A DNA stretch of 45,118 bases from positions 1 through 45,118 of the forward strand of contig NZ_AFPO01000018.1 of the NCBI RefSeq assembly GCF_000218785.1, given 5' to 3'. This document shows positions 26,229-35,092 of the stretch, piece by piece. The stretch's first letter is position 1. Each line of letters begins with the position of its first letter. The notes under the pieces were generated by a model. The model worked only from the letters and a program-made list of their open reading frames with translations. It was not told the origin of the DNA and searched no databases. This DNA is from Idiomarina sp. A28L (lineage in GTDB: Bacteria > Pseudomonadota > Gammaproteobacteria > Enterobacterales > Alteromonadaceae). A program made the translations under genes and the position numbers.

Positions 26229-28145
26229 CTACTTTCGCTCATCGCGCAGGTAGGTTGTTCCGGCCAAACAGCTCTCATAGAAATCACTCCAGCGCACACC
26301 TTCGCGAGGTGCTAGTGCGCCTTTACGAATTTGCTTATCAATCGATTTCTTAACCATTTTGGCCATGTAATCGGTATTGTACTGCATGGTTTCCAGCACT
26401 TTCTCAGCTGAATGCCCAGGAACTATTTCTTCTATATAAAAAGCGCCTGGTTCGTCATCATGGCTGAAAATATGCACTTCGGTTAAACGCCCGAACAGGT
26501 TATGCATATCGCCCATAACATCTTGGTATGCGCCAGTAAGGAACATACCAATAGGGTAAGATTCACCCTTGCGTAAGCGGTGCATTGGAATGTTATCGCT
26601 AATGCTATTGCCTTCAATATACTTGCCAATTTTGCCATCGCTATCGCAGGTTATATCGGCGATTGAAATGCGCACTTCCGGCTTTTCGTGCAAGCGAGTA
26701 AGCGGAACAATTGGCAACAACTGGCCAATGGCCCAGGTATCAGCAGCCGATTGGAAAATCGACATATTCGCTAAATATTGGCTAGCTAAAGTATCTTCGA
26801 GCTCTTCAAGTTCTTGAATTTGCCGAGTTTCGCTATCTAAACCGTGGTGAATATCGGTTAATACACGCCAGTAAATGGTATCGATTTTGGCCATTTCCCT
26901 AATCGATAAGATACCTAGCTTGAACGCTTCATACGCACTTTGCTTGTAGGCGGCTGCATCGTTGTAGCGCTCTTGCGGGTGTATATCATGGCCGTTTACG
27001 AGCTCGCGCATGTTGCTCACAAGAACGTGTTCGCCTTCTTCCGCGCTAAAATCAAACTCGGTAGCACCCGGGTTTACTTCGCCAACCACGTTGGTAACCA
27101 CAAGGCTATGGTGAGCAGTAATGGCGCGGCCACTTTCACTTACGATATTTGGGTGTTTAACGTCTTCCAAATCACAGATTTGTTTCACGCCATAAACAAT
27201 ATCGGCTACATATTCTTCGGTAGAATAGTTGCGCGATGAATCGGTTGTAGTACTGCTGCCATCGTAATCAATGCCTAAACCACCGCCAATATCGAGATAT
27301 TCGAGTGGAACACCCATTTGTACTAGTTTTGCATACAGGCGAGCGCCTTCAGTAACTGCTTCTTTAACCTTACGGATATCAGAAATTTGGCTGCCAATGT
27401 GGAAATGCAACAGTTTCGCGCAGTGCAGCATATCGTGGCTTTTCAGATATTCCATGGCGTTAACGATTTCGGCAATGCTTAAACCGAACTTTGCTCGATC
27501 ACCGCTAGAGCTCGACCATTTACCAGTGCTGCGTACCATCATTTTTGAGCGCAAGCCGATCATGGGGTCGATTTTGTACTTTTTCGATAACCGCACCAGC
27601 ATTTCAAGTTCAGAAAACTTTTCTACTACTACAATCATATTACGGCCAATATGGCGGCCCAAGAGTGCAAGCGTAAGGTAATCTTCGTCTTTATAGCCAT
27701 TGAGGATAGTGAGCGCTTCAGGGTTTTCATTATACGCCAACACCGCCATAAGCTCGGGCTTAGAGCCTGCTTCAAGGCCGTAGTTATAGGCTTCGCCCGC
27801 ATCAAGAATTTCTTCAACTACTTCGCGCATTTGGTTTACCTTGATCGGGTAAACACCTACATATTTGCCATTGTAGTTCGCAGTTGTAATGGTATCGCGG
27901 AATGTTTCATTAATGATTTCAACTTGTGAACGCAATATATCGTGAAAGCGAATTACCGCGGGAAACTCTATACCCTCGGCTTTCATTTCAGCTAACACTT
28001 CGTTCATATCAATATACACATCAGGCTTGCGATGATTCGGCGAAATTTGAATATTGCCGTGTTCACCAATACTGAAATAGCCGGCGCCCCAACGTTTTAC
28101 ACCGTAAAGTGCTTCCGCATCTTCGATATTCCATTGCTGTGTCAT
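26229..28145 (-). CDS. speA: Biosynthetic arginine decarboxylase
   Basis: A 638-residue PLP enzyme of the biosynthetic arginine decarboxylase type, which makes agmatine from arginine for polyamine synthesis. The PLP lysine lies in V-Y-P-I-K-V-N-Q, and later family stretches are H-I-G-S-Q-I, D-I-G-G-G-L-G-I-D-Y-D-G, S-E-S-G-R-A and, near the C-terminus, D-I-T-C-D-S-D-G-K. Its length agrees with other SpeA proteins. The ATG overlaps the speB stop codon (ATGA) and is preceded by AGGAGAG inside the end of speB, so the two genes are translationally coupled. It consumes arginine upstream of the neighbouring agmatinase. Confidence 0.95.
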   Translation of the reverse strand: MTQQWNIEDAEALYGVKRWGAGYFSIGEHGNIQISPNHRKPDVYIDMNEVLAEMKAEGIEFPAVIRFHDILRSQVEIINETFRDTITTANYNGKYVGVYPIKVNQMREVVEEILDAGEAYNYGLEAGSKPELMAVLAYNENPEALTILNGYKDEDYLTLALLGRHIGRNMIVVVEKFSELEMLVRLSKKYKIDPMIGLRSKMMVRSTGKWSSSSGDRAKFGLSIAEIVNAMEYLKSHDMLHCAKLLHFHIGSQISDIRKVKEAVTEGARLYAKLVQMGVPLEYLDIGGGLGIDYDGSSTTTDSSRNYSTEEYVADIVYGVKQICDLEDVKHPNIVSESGRAITAHHSLVVTNVVGEVNPGATEFDFSAEEGEHVLVSNMRELVNGHDIHPQERYNDAAAYKQSAYEAFKLGILSIREMAKIDTIYWRVLTDIHHGLDSETRQIQELEELEDTLASQYLANMSIFQSAADTWAIGQLLPIVPLTRLHEKPEVRISIADITCDSDGKIGKYIEGNSISDNIPMHRLRKGESYPIGMFLTGAYQDVMGDMHNLFGRLTEVHIFSHDDEPGAFYIEEIVPGHSAEKVLETMQYNTDYMAKMVKKSIDKQIRKGALAPREGVRWSDFYESCLAGTTYLRDERK

Positions 28146-29071
28146 GCGCGGCTCTCCTCAAGTACAAGTAACAACTCGCGAACAATTTTTGCCGCGAATA
28201 CATCTGAATTTCCAGTAGGGTCGATTTGCGGAGAAAGTTCTACCACATCACAGCCAACAAAATTACGTTCTTTCAATAACTTAATCAAACTTACAAAAGA
28301 ATGGAAATCTTCGCCGCCGGGTTCTGGTGTGCCAGTACCTGGTAGGAATGAAGGGTCGAAGTAATCCAAATCTAAGGTTAAATAAATGGGGCGATCGGCC
28401 GGAATAGCGGCAACACTTTCTAAAAAATCCTTGCGTGAAGTACGCACTGTTTTGTGTTCGCGCATGTATGCATATTCTTCGCGAGTACCGGAACGAATAC
28501 CATATTGAATTAACTCGTGCTGAGGGCCGAAATGGTCGAGTGCACGGCGAATAATAGAAGCATGCGAATAATGATAGCCGCTAAAGCCATCGCGCAAATC
28601 AGCGTGGGCATCTAAATGCAACAACACTAGATTCGGATACTGCTCTAAATATTTCACAATCGGGGCATAAGAAATTGAATGTTCGCCGCCAAGTGTTAAT
28701 ACTTTTACTTGGTTTGCGGCTAAATCAAGATTATTAAAAATGGTTTTAAAATCATCGCTAGCATGCTGCCACTGAGCTTCAACATCAGTGCTATCACCAA
28801 GCTGCAAATTACCTAAATCGTAGAATTCATAATCTTCTAAATCGCGATCTAAATAAGGCGAATATGATTCAATATCCTCAGATACAGCGCGCAAGCCATC
28901 TGGCCCATAGCGTGTGCCTTTACGAAAGCACGCAGTGCCATCGAAACCAAAACCAATTACGTAGGTATGCTTTGCCGTAATCTCGGTTGCCAAATCAGCA
29001 CCAAAATAGGCACGTACCGGCTCATCAAGGGTTACTGAGATAGGGAATATATTTGCCAATTGTTTAACCAC
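28142..29071 (-). CDS. speB: Agmatinase (ureohydrolase family)
   Basis: A ureohydrolase of up to 309 residues, most likely agmatinase (agmatine to putrescine plus urea), judged by its coupling with speA. The two-manganese site is complete: G-G-E-H-S, L-D-A-H-A-D-L-R-D, the substrate-site S-H-A-S, and D-L-D-Y-F-D-P-S-F with G-T-G-T-P-E-P-G-G. Start choice: the GTG at 29071 overlaps a strong AAAGGTGG, which is better placed to serve a TTG at 29059 four codons in, so the protein may begin at A-N-I-F-P. The gene lies 39 bases after pfkA on the same strand. Confidence 0.9.
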   Translation of the reverse strand: MVKQLANIFPISVTLDEPVRAYFGADLATEITAKHTYVIGFGFDGTACFRKGTRYGPDGLRAVSEDIESYSPYLDRDLEDYEFYDLGNLQLGDSTDVEAQWQHASDDFKTIFNNLDLAANQVKVLTLGGEHSISYAPIVKYLEQYPNLVLLHLDAHADLRDGFSGYHYSHASIIRRALDHFGPQHELIQYGIRSGTREEYAYMREHKTVRTSRKDFLESVAAIPADRPIYLTLDLDYFDPSFLPGTGTPEPGGEDFHSFVSLIKLLKERNFVGCDVVELSPQIDPTGNSDVFAAKIVRELLLVLEESRA

Positions 29072-29110
29072 CTTTAGAAATTTAATTATGCTGTATAAAA
29101 AGGGCCGCCA

Positions 29111-30124
29111 TTATGCGGTTTTCGTGGTGCTTTTTGAAGCTAAATTTACACCTTGCAAGCCGAGCTGTAATTGCACCAAACGCTGATCGAGCGGCTTGTC
29201 GCGCGCGAAGGTTAAATGCAGCGGAACTTCTACTACGTGTTCTTGTTCAAGGCCGATCATAATCGTTCGCTTGCCTTCAAGAATAGCAGATACGGCAGCA
29301 GCACCGAGTTGCATAGCCAAAATACGATCTTGTGCATTTGGCCGGCCGCCTCGCTGAATATGACCAAGCGGGCAAGGGTGGCAAGTTACGCCAGTTGCTT
29401 TGGATAAATTATTGCCAAGTTCGTGAACGCCTCCGGGCCATAAGTTTTCGGCAACTACCACAATATAACTACTATCTGGGAATGCCTCGCGAGCGCGTAG
29501 AATATTATCAGCCATATCGGCAAGTTTTGGTTGCGGTTCTAGTTCAGGAAGCAACATGGCTTCTGCAGCGCCTGCAATGGCTGCATGTAAGCCTATAAAG
29601 CCAGCGTGGCGGCCCATAACTTCAATTAGAAACACCCGCGCCATCGCTTCTGCTGTTTCGCGAACCTTATCGATTGCATCCATGGCAGTATCAACCGCCG
29701 TAGAGAAGCCAATTGTGGTATCGGTGCCGGCGATATCATTATCAATGGTGCCAGGAATACCAATTACTTGTCCTTGCCAGTGCGCTTGTAGGTGCGCTGC
29801 GCCGCGAAATGATCCATCGCCACCAATCACAATAAGAGCACTTATATCATGGCTATCTAACACTTTAGCGGCCGCTTGCGCTGAGGCAACTTCACGAAAT
29901 TCAGGATAACGAGAGCTTTTCAGGAATGTTCCGCCTCGCTGGCTTACTAGGCGCATATCATCAGGGTGCAGTGGTTGCGCTAAATCTTGAGTAATTCCTC
30001 GGAAACCATGGCGAAAGCCGATAACTTCAACGTCATCTTGCCATGCTGTATTCACAATAGCTCGAATACAGGCATTCATTCCCGGCGCATCGCCCCCGCT
30101 GGTGATCACAGCGATTTTATTCAT
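29111..30124 (-). CDS. pfkA: 6-phosphofructokinase, ATP type
   Basis: A 337-residue phosphofructokinase of the PfkA family, which phosphorylates fructose 6-phosphate to the 1,6-bisphosphate. Visible motifs are I-T-S-G-G-D-A-P-G-M-N-A (nucleotide site), I-G-G-D-G-S-F-R-G-A, the catalytic G-T-I-D-N-D, and V-M-G-R-H-A-G-F. Gly rather than Asp after G-G-D favours ATP over pyrophosphate as donor. AAGGAA gives a clean ribosome site. It is the first gene of a same-strand run with speB and speA; co-transcription is suggested by the 39-base gap, although the metabolic link is not obvious. Confidence 0.93.
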   Translation of the reverse strand: MNKIAVITSGGDAPGMNACIRAIVNTAWQDDVEVIGFRHGFRGITQDLAQPLHPDDMRLVSQRGGTFLKSSRYPEFREVASAQAAAKVLDSHDISALIVIGGDGSFRGAAHLQAHWQGQVIGIPGTIDNDIAGTDTTIGFSTAVDTAMDAIDKVRETAEAMARVFLIEVMGRHAGFIGLHAAIAGAAEAMLLPELEPQPKLADMADNILRAREAFPDSSYIVVVAENLWPGGVHELGNNLSKATGVTCHPCPLGHIQRGGRPNAQDRILAMQLGAAAVSAILEGKRTIMIGLEQEHVVEVPLHLTFARDKPLDQRLVQLQLGLQGVNLASKSTTKTA

Positions 30125-30245
30125 CTTGTCTTCCTTTCCTCAGGTATTCGAAAATCTGATTAATCTTACAGCTTAACGGACGAAAGGGCGCTGACCAAGT
30201 ATGATTTAGCGGTTACACTATATTTTTTATGAAAAAGGTTGGGTT

Positions 30246-31307
30246 ATGACGCAAGTTCGAGTAGCAAAAGAACAATTATTACAATTTGCAACTTCCTGTT
30301 TTGTAAAAGCAGGAGCCGATCAGGAAATTGCTAAAAGTATGGCTGAATCGTTACTGTGGGGCGATTTACTGGGTTTTCGTACTCATGGTATGCGCCGGTT
30401 GCCATATAACGTAAAGCAATTACAAAGCGGTGCTGCACGCGGTTCTGGTGAAGTTTCGGTAATTAATCACAGAGCGGCGGTGGAAACCTGGGATGCAAAC
30501 GCGTTACCCGGTTTATATGTGGCGCCTTTGGCGGTAGAGAAGGCGTGTGAAATGGCGTTGAATGCGGGAACCGGAACTGTGGTTGTTCGCCGTTGTGAGC
30601 ATGTGGCTAGCCTTGCGGCATATTTACAAATTGCTACGGAAAAAGGTTTCCTAATAAATATGATGGCAGCAACGCCAGCACAATCGAGTGTGGCTCCAGC
30701 TGGCGGCATTAGCCGTGTATTCTCCCCAAACCCTTATGCGATAGGGGTTCCGACATCCTCGGAACCTATGTTATTGGATATGAGCTTTTCGGTTACCGCT
30801 GCGGGCAAAGTGCGGCAAGCTTACGATCGTGGTGAGTTATTGCCGTGGCCTGCGATTGTTACGCAAAAGGGTGAAATAACTAATGATCCGAAGGCGTATA
30901 TCGAAGAAGGGGGTGCGCTATTACCCTTAGGTGGAGCCGATTTAGGATACAAGGGTTATGGCCTATGTTTGCAAAGCGAGCTATGGACACTTGGTTTAAC
31001 TGGATATGGCCGTGCGGATGCAATGGATGATGGTGAACAAAATACTCTGTTTGTTCAAGTTATTGATCCCGAGGCGTTTGCTGGTAAAGAAGCGTTTGAG
31101 CGTGTAGCCGAAGATTTAATGCAACGTTGCTTAGCTGCGGCACCAATCAGTAAGGAACATCCGGTTCGAGTTCCTGGAAGCGGTGCGCTTGCACAGGTAA
31201 AAGAACAAACGGAACGTGGCGTGTTACTTGATGAACTCACGTGGCCCCGCTTGCAGTATTGTGCAGAGAAGTTGGGTGTTGAACTGCCTGTTACATTAAG
31301 GCTGTAA
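30246..31307 (+). CDS. Malate/lactate dehydrogenase-like (Ldh_2 family) oxidoreductase
   Basis: A 353-residue NAD(P)-dependent oxidoreductase of the family that includes malate, ureidoglycolate, 2,3-diketogulonate and delta-1-piperideine-2-carboxylate reductases. It shows the usual start (V-A-K-E-Q-L-L-Q-F-A...S-M-A-E-S-L-L-W-G-D), R-T-H-G-M-R-R-L with the conserved His, and G-A-D-L-G-Y-K-G-Y-G-L. The family does not use a classical Rossmann fold. The substrate cannot be fixed; the adjacent genes give no clear clue. Its 3' end overlaps the converging pdxH gene by 12 bases. Confidence 0.87.
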   Translation: MTQVRVAKEQLLQFATSCFVKAGADQEIAKSMAESLLWGDLLGFRTHGMRRLPYNVKQLQSGAARGSGEVSVINHRAAVETWDANALPGLYVAPLAVEKACEMALNAGTGTVVVRRCEHVASLAAYLQIATEKGFLINMMAATPAQSSVAPAGGISRVFSPNPYAIGVPTSSEPMLLDMSFSVTAAGKVRQAYDRGELLPWPAIVTQKGEITNDPKAYIEEGGALLPLGGADLGYKGYGLCLQSELWTLGLTGYGRADAMDDGEQNTLFVQVIDPEAFAGKEAFERVAEDLMQRCLAAAPISKEHPVRVPGSGALAQVKEQTERGVLLDELTWPRLQYCAEKLGVELPVTLRL

Positions 31308-31943
31308 GCGCTCTAATAGCCAGCCTGTTGCGGTATTTTGATAGCGAAAACGGTCGTGTAAGCGGCCGCTTCGGCCCTGCCAAAACTCAATAGTTTCTGG
31401 CACAACACGAAATCCGCCCCAAAATGGCGGCAGAGGTAACACCTCTTCTGAAGCAAAGCGAGATTCTACTTCAGCTAATTGTTGCTCTAAACTTTTTCTA
31501 TCAGCAATTACTTCACTTTGTGCGGAAGCCCAAGCGCCGAGTTGGCTGGCTCTTGGGCGTGATTGAAAGTAGCGCGTGTTTTCAGCGATAGATAAACGCT
31601 CTGCGGTTCCGGTTACGGTAATTTGGCGTTCTTGCGGCAGCCAAGCAAAATGCAAACTACAGTTCGCATTCGCGGCAAGTTGTTTGCCTTTTTGGCTCTC
31701 ATAGTTGGTATAGAAAACAAAGCCGTTTTCAGCAATGCCTTTTAAAAGAACCACACGTTGCGTAGGTTTGTTTTCTGCGCAGGTGCTGAGAACCATTGCG
31801 GTTGGGTCGGTGCCGCAGTTGTTATTCAAGGTATCATCAAACCACTGCTGAAATTGGCTTATTGGGTTTGCTGATAAATCACTGCGCTCAAGAGAACGTT
31901 GGGTATAATCGCGGCGAATTTGGTCAATGCTCATATGGCTCAC
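31296..31943 (-). CDS. pdxH: Pyridoxamine 5'-phosphate oxidase
   Basis: A 215-residue FMN enzyme that oxidises pyridoxine or pyridoxamine 5'-phosphate to pyridoxal phosphate. Matching stretches are the start I-R-R-D-Y-T-Q-R-S-L-E-R-S-D-L, the FMN-site R-V-V-L-L-K-G, F-Y-T-N-Y-E-S-Q-K-G, and the C-terminal F-W-Q-G-R-S-G-R-L-H-D-R. The GTG at 31943 lies four bases after the upstream regulator stop; an ATG three codons later (31934) is an equally good start. PLP serves SpeA elsewhere in the window. Transcribed with the REC-DUF3369 gene and convergent with the Ldh-type gene. Confidence 0.95.
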   Translation of the reverse strand: MSHMSIDQIRRDYTQRSLERSDLSANPISQFQQWFDDTLNNNCGTDPTAMVLSTCAENKPTQRVVLLKGIAENGFVFYTNYESQKGKQLAANANCSLHFAWLPQERQITVTGTAERLSIAENTRYFQSRPRASQLGAWASAQSEVIADRKSLEQQLAEVESRFASEEVLPLPPFWGGFRVVPETIEFWQGRSGRLHDRFRYQNTATGWLLERLQP

Positions 31944-31947
31944 ATTA

Positions 31948-32904
31948 TTAACGAGAATGGTTTAATAGTATTGCGTGTTCAAACGCAATAGCGGTGTTGT
32001 TCATAAATAAGCTTAGCAAATGCTTATCGGTATCACTTAACTCACCAATACCTTTGATAAACAGCAAGTAATATTGCGATTGCGAGGTTTTATAAAGCCC
32101 ATAGTAAGTATTATTATGGATTTCATAAGAAACGGTTTCTTTGCGCTGGCGCAACTCATTCACAATTCGTTGCGCATCATTATTTTTGAGCAATTCACCT
32201 ACTCGTTGTTTGTATTCACCTGTGGCGGCAATGATTTGTAACGGCTCATCATTATCAGCACTAGCGGTGTAGCCTTCAGGGTTGAGTTTACAATAAGCTG
32301 CCGTTTGCGTTCGGGTTAGTAAAGCAACGAGCTGCTCTAAAATCCCTTGGCTCAACTGGTTTACCGATTGTGCTGAAAATATTTCCGCTGATGCTTTTAT
32401 AATTCGTTCTAAGCCTGATTTATAGTGCTCAATCGCCTGTAAATCGCGAAATGCCCGCAAGCTTGAATACATCAATGTCATCAGCTTGCGGTAGGTTAGC
32501 TCGGTTTTTTCTTTGTAATCATCGATATCGTATTTGGCAATCACCTCTTCCTCTGGAGCTTGCCCCGGCTGGCCGGTGCGCAAAACAATACGAATAAGCT
32601 TGTTCTTAAGTTCTTCTCGAGTCCAGCGAGCAACATCAAGGCCAGCATGATCTGATTCCATAACCACATCGAGTAGCATCATGGCAAAATCGTTACGGGT
32701 GCTGAGGATCTCTTTTGCTTCTTTTGCTGAGTACGCTGAATGAAACTCTAATGGCCGCTTATCGAGTTTAAAATCAGATAATGCCATTTTGGTAATCACA
32801 TGAATTTCTTCATCATCATCAACAACGAGAATATGAAACGGCGGATACGTTTCTTTTGGTTCCGAATCGGCCGCTTCATCGGCAAATAAAAATTGGTCTG
32901 CCAT
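31948..32904 (-). CDS. Response regulator with DUF3369 domain
   Basis: A 318-residue two-domain regulator. Residues about 24-150 are a receiver: V-V-D-D-D-E-E acidic pocket, L-L-D-V-V-M-E-S-D-H-A-G-L as phospho-acceptor loop, V-L-R-T-G-Q as the Thr position and Y-K-E-K-T-E as the Lys position. The Q-P-G-Q-A-P-E-E-E-V loop and the helices after it are typical of receivers joined to DUF3369, a GAF-like sensory domain (about 170-310). Many relatives add a C-terminal HD-GYP phosphodiesterase domain; none is present here, so output must be by protein contact. It precedes pdxH by four bases. No histidine kinase is adjacent. Confidence 0.85.
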   Translation of the reverse strand: MADQFLFADEAADSEPKETYPPFHILVVDDDEEIHVITKMALSDFKLDKRPLEFHSAYSAKEAKEILSTRNDFAMMLLDVVMESDHAGLDVARWTREELKNKLIRIVLRTGQPGQAPEEEVIAKYDIDDYKEKTELTYRKLMTLMYSSLRAFRDLQAIEHYKSGLERIIKASAEIFSAQSVNQLSQGILEQLVALLTRTQTAAYCKLNPEGYTASADNDEPLQIIAATGEYKQRVGELLKNNDAQRIVNELRQRKETVSYEIHNNTYYGLYKTSQSQYYLLFIKGIGELSDTDKHLLSLFMNNTAIAFEHAILLNHSR

Positions 32905-32997
32905 AGTTATCCTTATAACAACACTAATTACAGCGCTAGGTGGCTATATTCTCTCGCTAGAATCTAAATATACGTATGGTTACGCGCAAGATAGCGA

Positions 32998-34794
32998 TTA
33001 AATTGGACGTTTATAAACTTTTTTTCCGGCTACAAAAGTATATTCAATACGAATTCGCCATAAATCTTCAGGCTTGATACGCATTGGGTTCTGATCGAGA
33101 ACAATAAAATCAGCCCATTTACCGGGTTCTAAGGTGCCGGTTACGTTATCCAAATGGCCTGCGTAAGCAGCATCAAGGGTAAAGCTTCGCAATGCCTCTT
33201 GTAAGCTCATGCGTTGCTCAGGATACCAACCTTCCACTGGCTGATTATCACGATCTTGCCGTGTTACTGCAGCATGAATGCCATAAAAGGGGTTTGCTAG
33301 TTCCACTGGGAAATCAGAGCCAGCGGCAATTAACGATCCTTGGTCTAAGAATTCGCGCCAAGCATAGGCGCCGGCAATTCGCTCAGAACCAACCCGATCT
33401 TCAGCCATATTCATATCACTGGTGGCATGAGTAGGTTGCATTGAAGGAATGATATTTAACGCTAAAAAGCGTGGGATATCGTCCATACTCACAATTTGCG
33501 CGTGTTCAACACGGTGGCGATATTCATGCTCCGAGGCTGGCAAACGTTCAAACTCATTTAGAGCTAAGCGGTTGGTGTAATCGCCAATGGCATGATAGTT
33601 GATTTGAAAGCCACTATTGTGGGTTACGGTAAACAACTCTCGAACCCGCTCTTCGGGGTTAATTAATAGGCCAGTGTTCCCCTCATCATCACTATAAGGT
33701 TCAATCAAGCGAGCTCCTCGGCTGCCCAACGCACCATCGCCATATACCTTTACGCTATTGATTTGCAGCATATCATCAGCACTACGAAACGTGCCTGCCG
33801 CAAGCAGTTCGGCCAACGTTGGTTCGCTTGAGGCAATCATGGCATTTACCCGTAGCGGTAATTCACCTTCTGCCGCTAAATCACGGAATATCCCTAATCG
33901 GCGCGCGTCTACACCAGCATCGTGAACTTGAGTGATACCTAAAGAAAGTAGATGTTCAAATGCTTTATTATTGATATCAGTAAGTTGCTCATCAGTTGCA
34001 ATGGGCAAAGCTTGTTGAACCATAGCCATGGCGGTATCGATTAAAACCCCAGTAGCTTTACCTGAACTATCACGAATGATCTGGCCACCAGGTGGATCCA
34101 CTGTATCGTCGTTGATGCCGGCCATTTCTAAAGCTTTTGAATTTGCCCAACCCGCATGTGCATCTACCCGAACTAACCAAACCGGCCGGTCGTTAATTAC
34201 TTCATCTAAATCTTGCCGAGTTGGAAAGCGGCGGTCTGGCCAAAGTTCTTGGTTCCAACCACGGCCTACAATCCATTCGTGATGTTGGTTCTTGTGTGCG
34301 TAATTTGCTACCGCAGCAACCGCTTGAGTGCGGCTGGTTGTGCCGCGAACATCAACTAAGCTTAAGTTCTCTCCTAAGCTAGAAATATGACCATGAGAAT
34401 CGATTAACCCAGGAAGCACTGTTCTGCCGAGCAGATTAATTTTTCTAGCACCTTCATATTGCTCGATTAGCTGTTGGTTTCCTGTATCTACAATTTTTCC
34501 ATCGGCGATCACCATTACTGTGAAGCTCAGCAGGCGCGCAGTTTTGCCTGGGCTACCTGTGAAGGTATAGCCGTTAAAATTATGGAATACCGTATGATTT
34601 TCAAACCCACTTTCTTGTGCAGAAGAAACAGCTTGTGCAGAAGAAACCGAGAGTGCGCCAGTGAATAAAAATGCTGATGCAATCACAGCAAAGCGAGATT
34701 TTAAACTGGGCAAGTTGTATAGTTTTTTACAACCATCATTCGTGGAGCATAGAGCGAGGCTTAGCACGCTCGAAAGAAGTTTAATTGCCTTCAT
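32998..34794 (-). CDS. Exported YtcJ-type amidohydrolase
   Basis: A 598-residue amidohydrolase of the YtcJ / N-substituted formamide deformylase group. The start at 34794 has a good AAAGGT ribosome site, but the export signal looks doubled: a hydrophobic stretch at residues 3-16 and another at about 34-52 ending in A-Q-A. The metal site is complete: D-S-H-G-H, the carboxylated lysine in S-V-K-V-Y-G-D-G-A, H in I-N-Y-H-A-I-G-D and V-E-H-A-Q-I, and D in A-A-G-S-D-F-P. The group hydrolyses amide or formamide bonds with unknown natural substrates. An 18-bp tandem duplication (34614-34649) repeats the likely signal-peptidase site. Confidence 0.88.
   Translation of the reverse strand: MKAIKLLSSVLSLALCSTNDGCKKLYNLPSLKSRFAVIASAFLFTGALSVSSAQAVSSAQESGFENHTVFHNFNGYTFTGSPGKTARLLSFTVMVIADGKIVDTGNQQLIEQYEGARKINLLGRTVLPGLIDSHGHISSLGENLSLVDVRGTTSRTQAVAAVANYAHKNQHHEWIVGRGWNQELWPDRRFPTRQDLDEVINDRPVWLVRVDAHAGWANSKALEMAGINDDTVDPPGGQIIRDSSGKATGVLIDTAMAMVQQALPIATDEQLTDINNKAFEHLLSLGITQVHDAGVDARRLGIFRDLAAEGELPLRVNAMIASSEPTLAELLAAGTFRSADDMLQINSVKVYGDGALGSRGARLIEPYSDDEGNTGLLINPEERVRELFTVTHNSGFQINYHAIGDYTNRLALNEFERLPASEHEYRHRVEHAQIVSMDDIPRFLALNIIPSMQPTHATSDMNMAEDRVGSERIAGAYAWREFLDQGSLIAAGSDFPVELANPFYGIHAAVTRQDRDNQPVEGWYPEQRMSLQEALRSFTLDAAYAGHLDNVTGTLEPGKWADFIVLDQNPMRIKPEDLWRIRIEYTFVAGKKVYKRPI
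34614..34649. repeat. 18-bp tandem duplication in the amidohydrolase signal region
   Basis: Two adjacent copies of an 18-base unit (CTTGTGCAGAAGAAACAG and the same with CG in place of AG at the end) lie in frame in the minus-strand gene. They encode the doubled sequence S-S-A-Q with A-V between. The near identity suggests a recent slippage event. Confidence 0.85.
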
Positions 34795-35092
34795 CGCAGA
34801 CCTTTTTCAATAACTAAAATAATTGTACTGGTTAATATACTCGTTTTTTAACTCTAGTACAGGCTCTGATCGGTAGAGTGCTTAGATAAATTTCAATCAC
34901 GTGATAATTACATTACATAGCGGTCATAATATGATATTCATCTCATAAAGCCATCAAGTGACCCTTATTTACACACTCAGGCCTAACACTTGTCTAATAT
35001 ATTTGTTAAAGTTTGTGTAATAATAGAGGAACTCGACATCAATATAGTTCTTGCCGAAAAAATGTTGTTACTGTTTGAGAGCACAAGAGAAT
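34795..35092. other. AT-rich intergenic region without a gene
   Basis: About 300 bases between the leftward amidohydrolase and the rightward LuxR-type regulator. It must contain both promoters. A TCACGTGA palindrome is present near 34899. I found no RNA gene, terminator or convincing -35/-10 pair. Confidence 0.5.

Noticed and set aside
27271-27681. 136-codon plus-strand open frame inside speA
   Set aside because: It is antisense to strongly conserved PLP-enzyme sequence and has no ribosome site.
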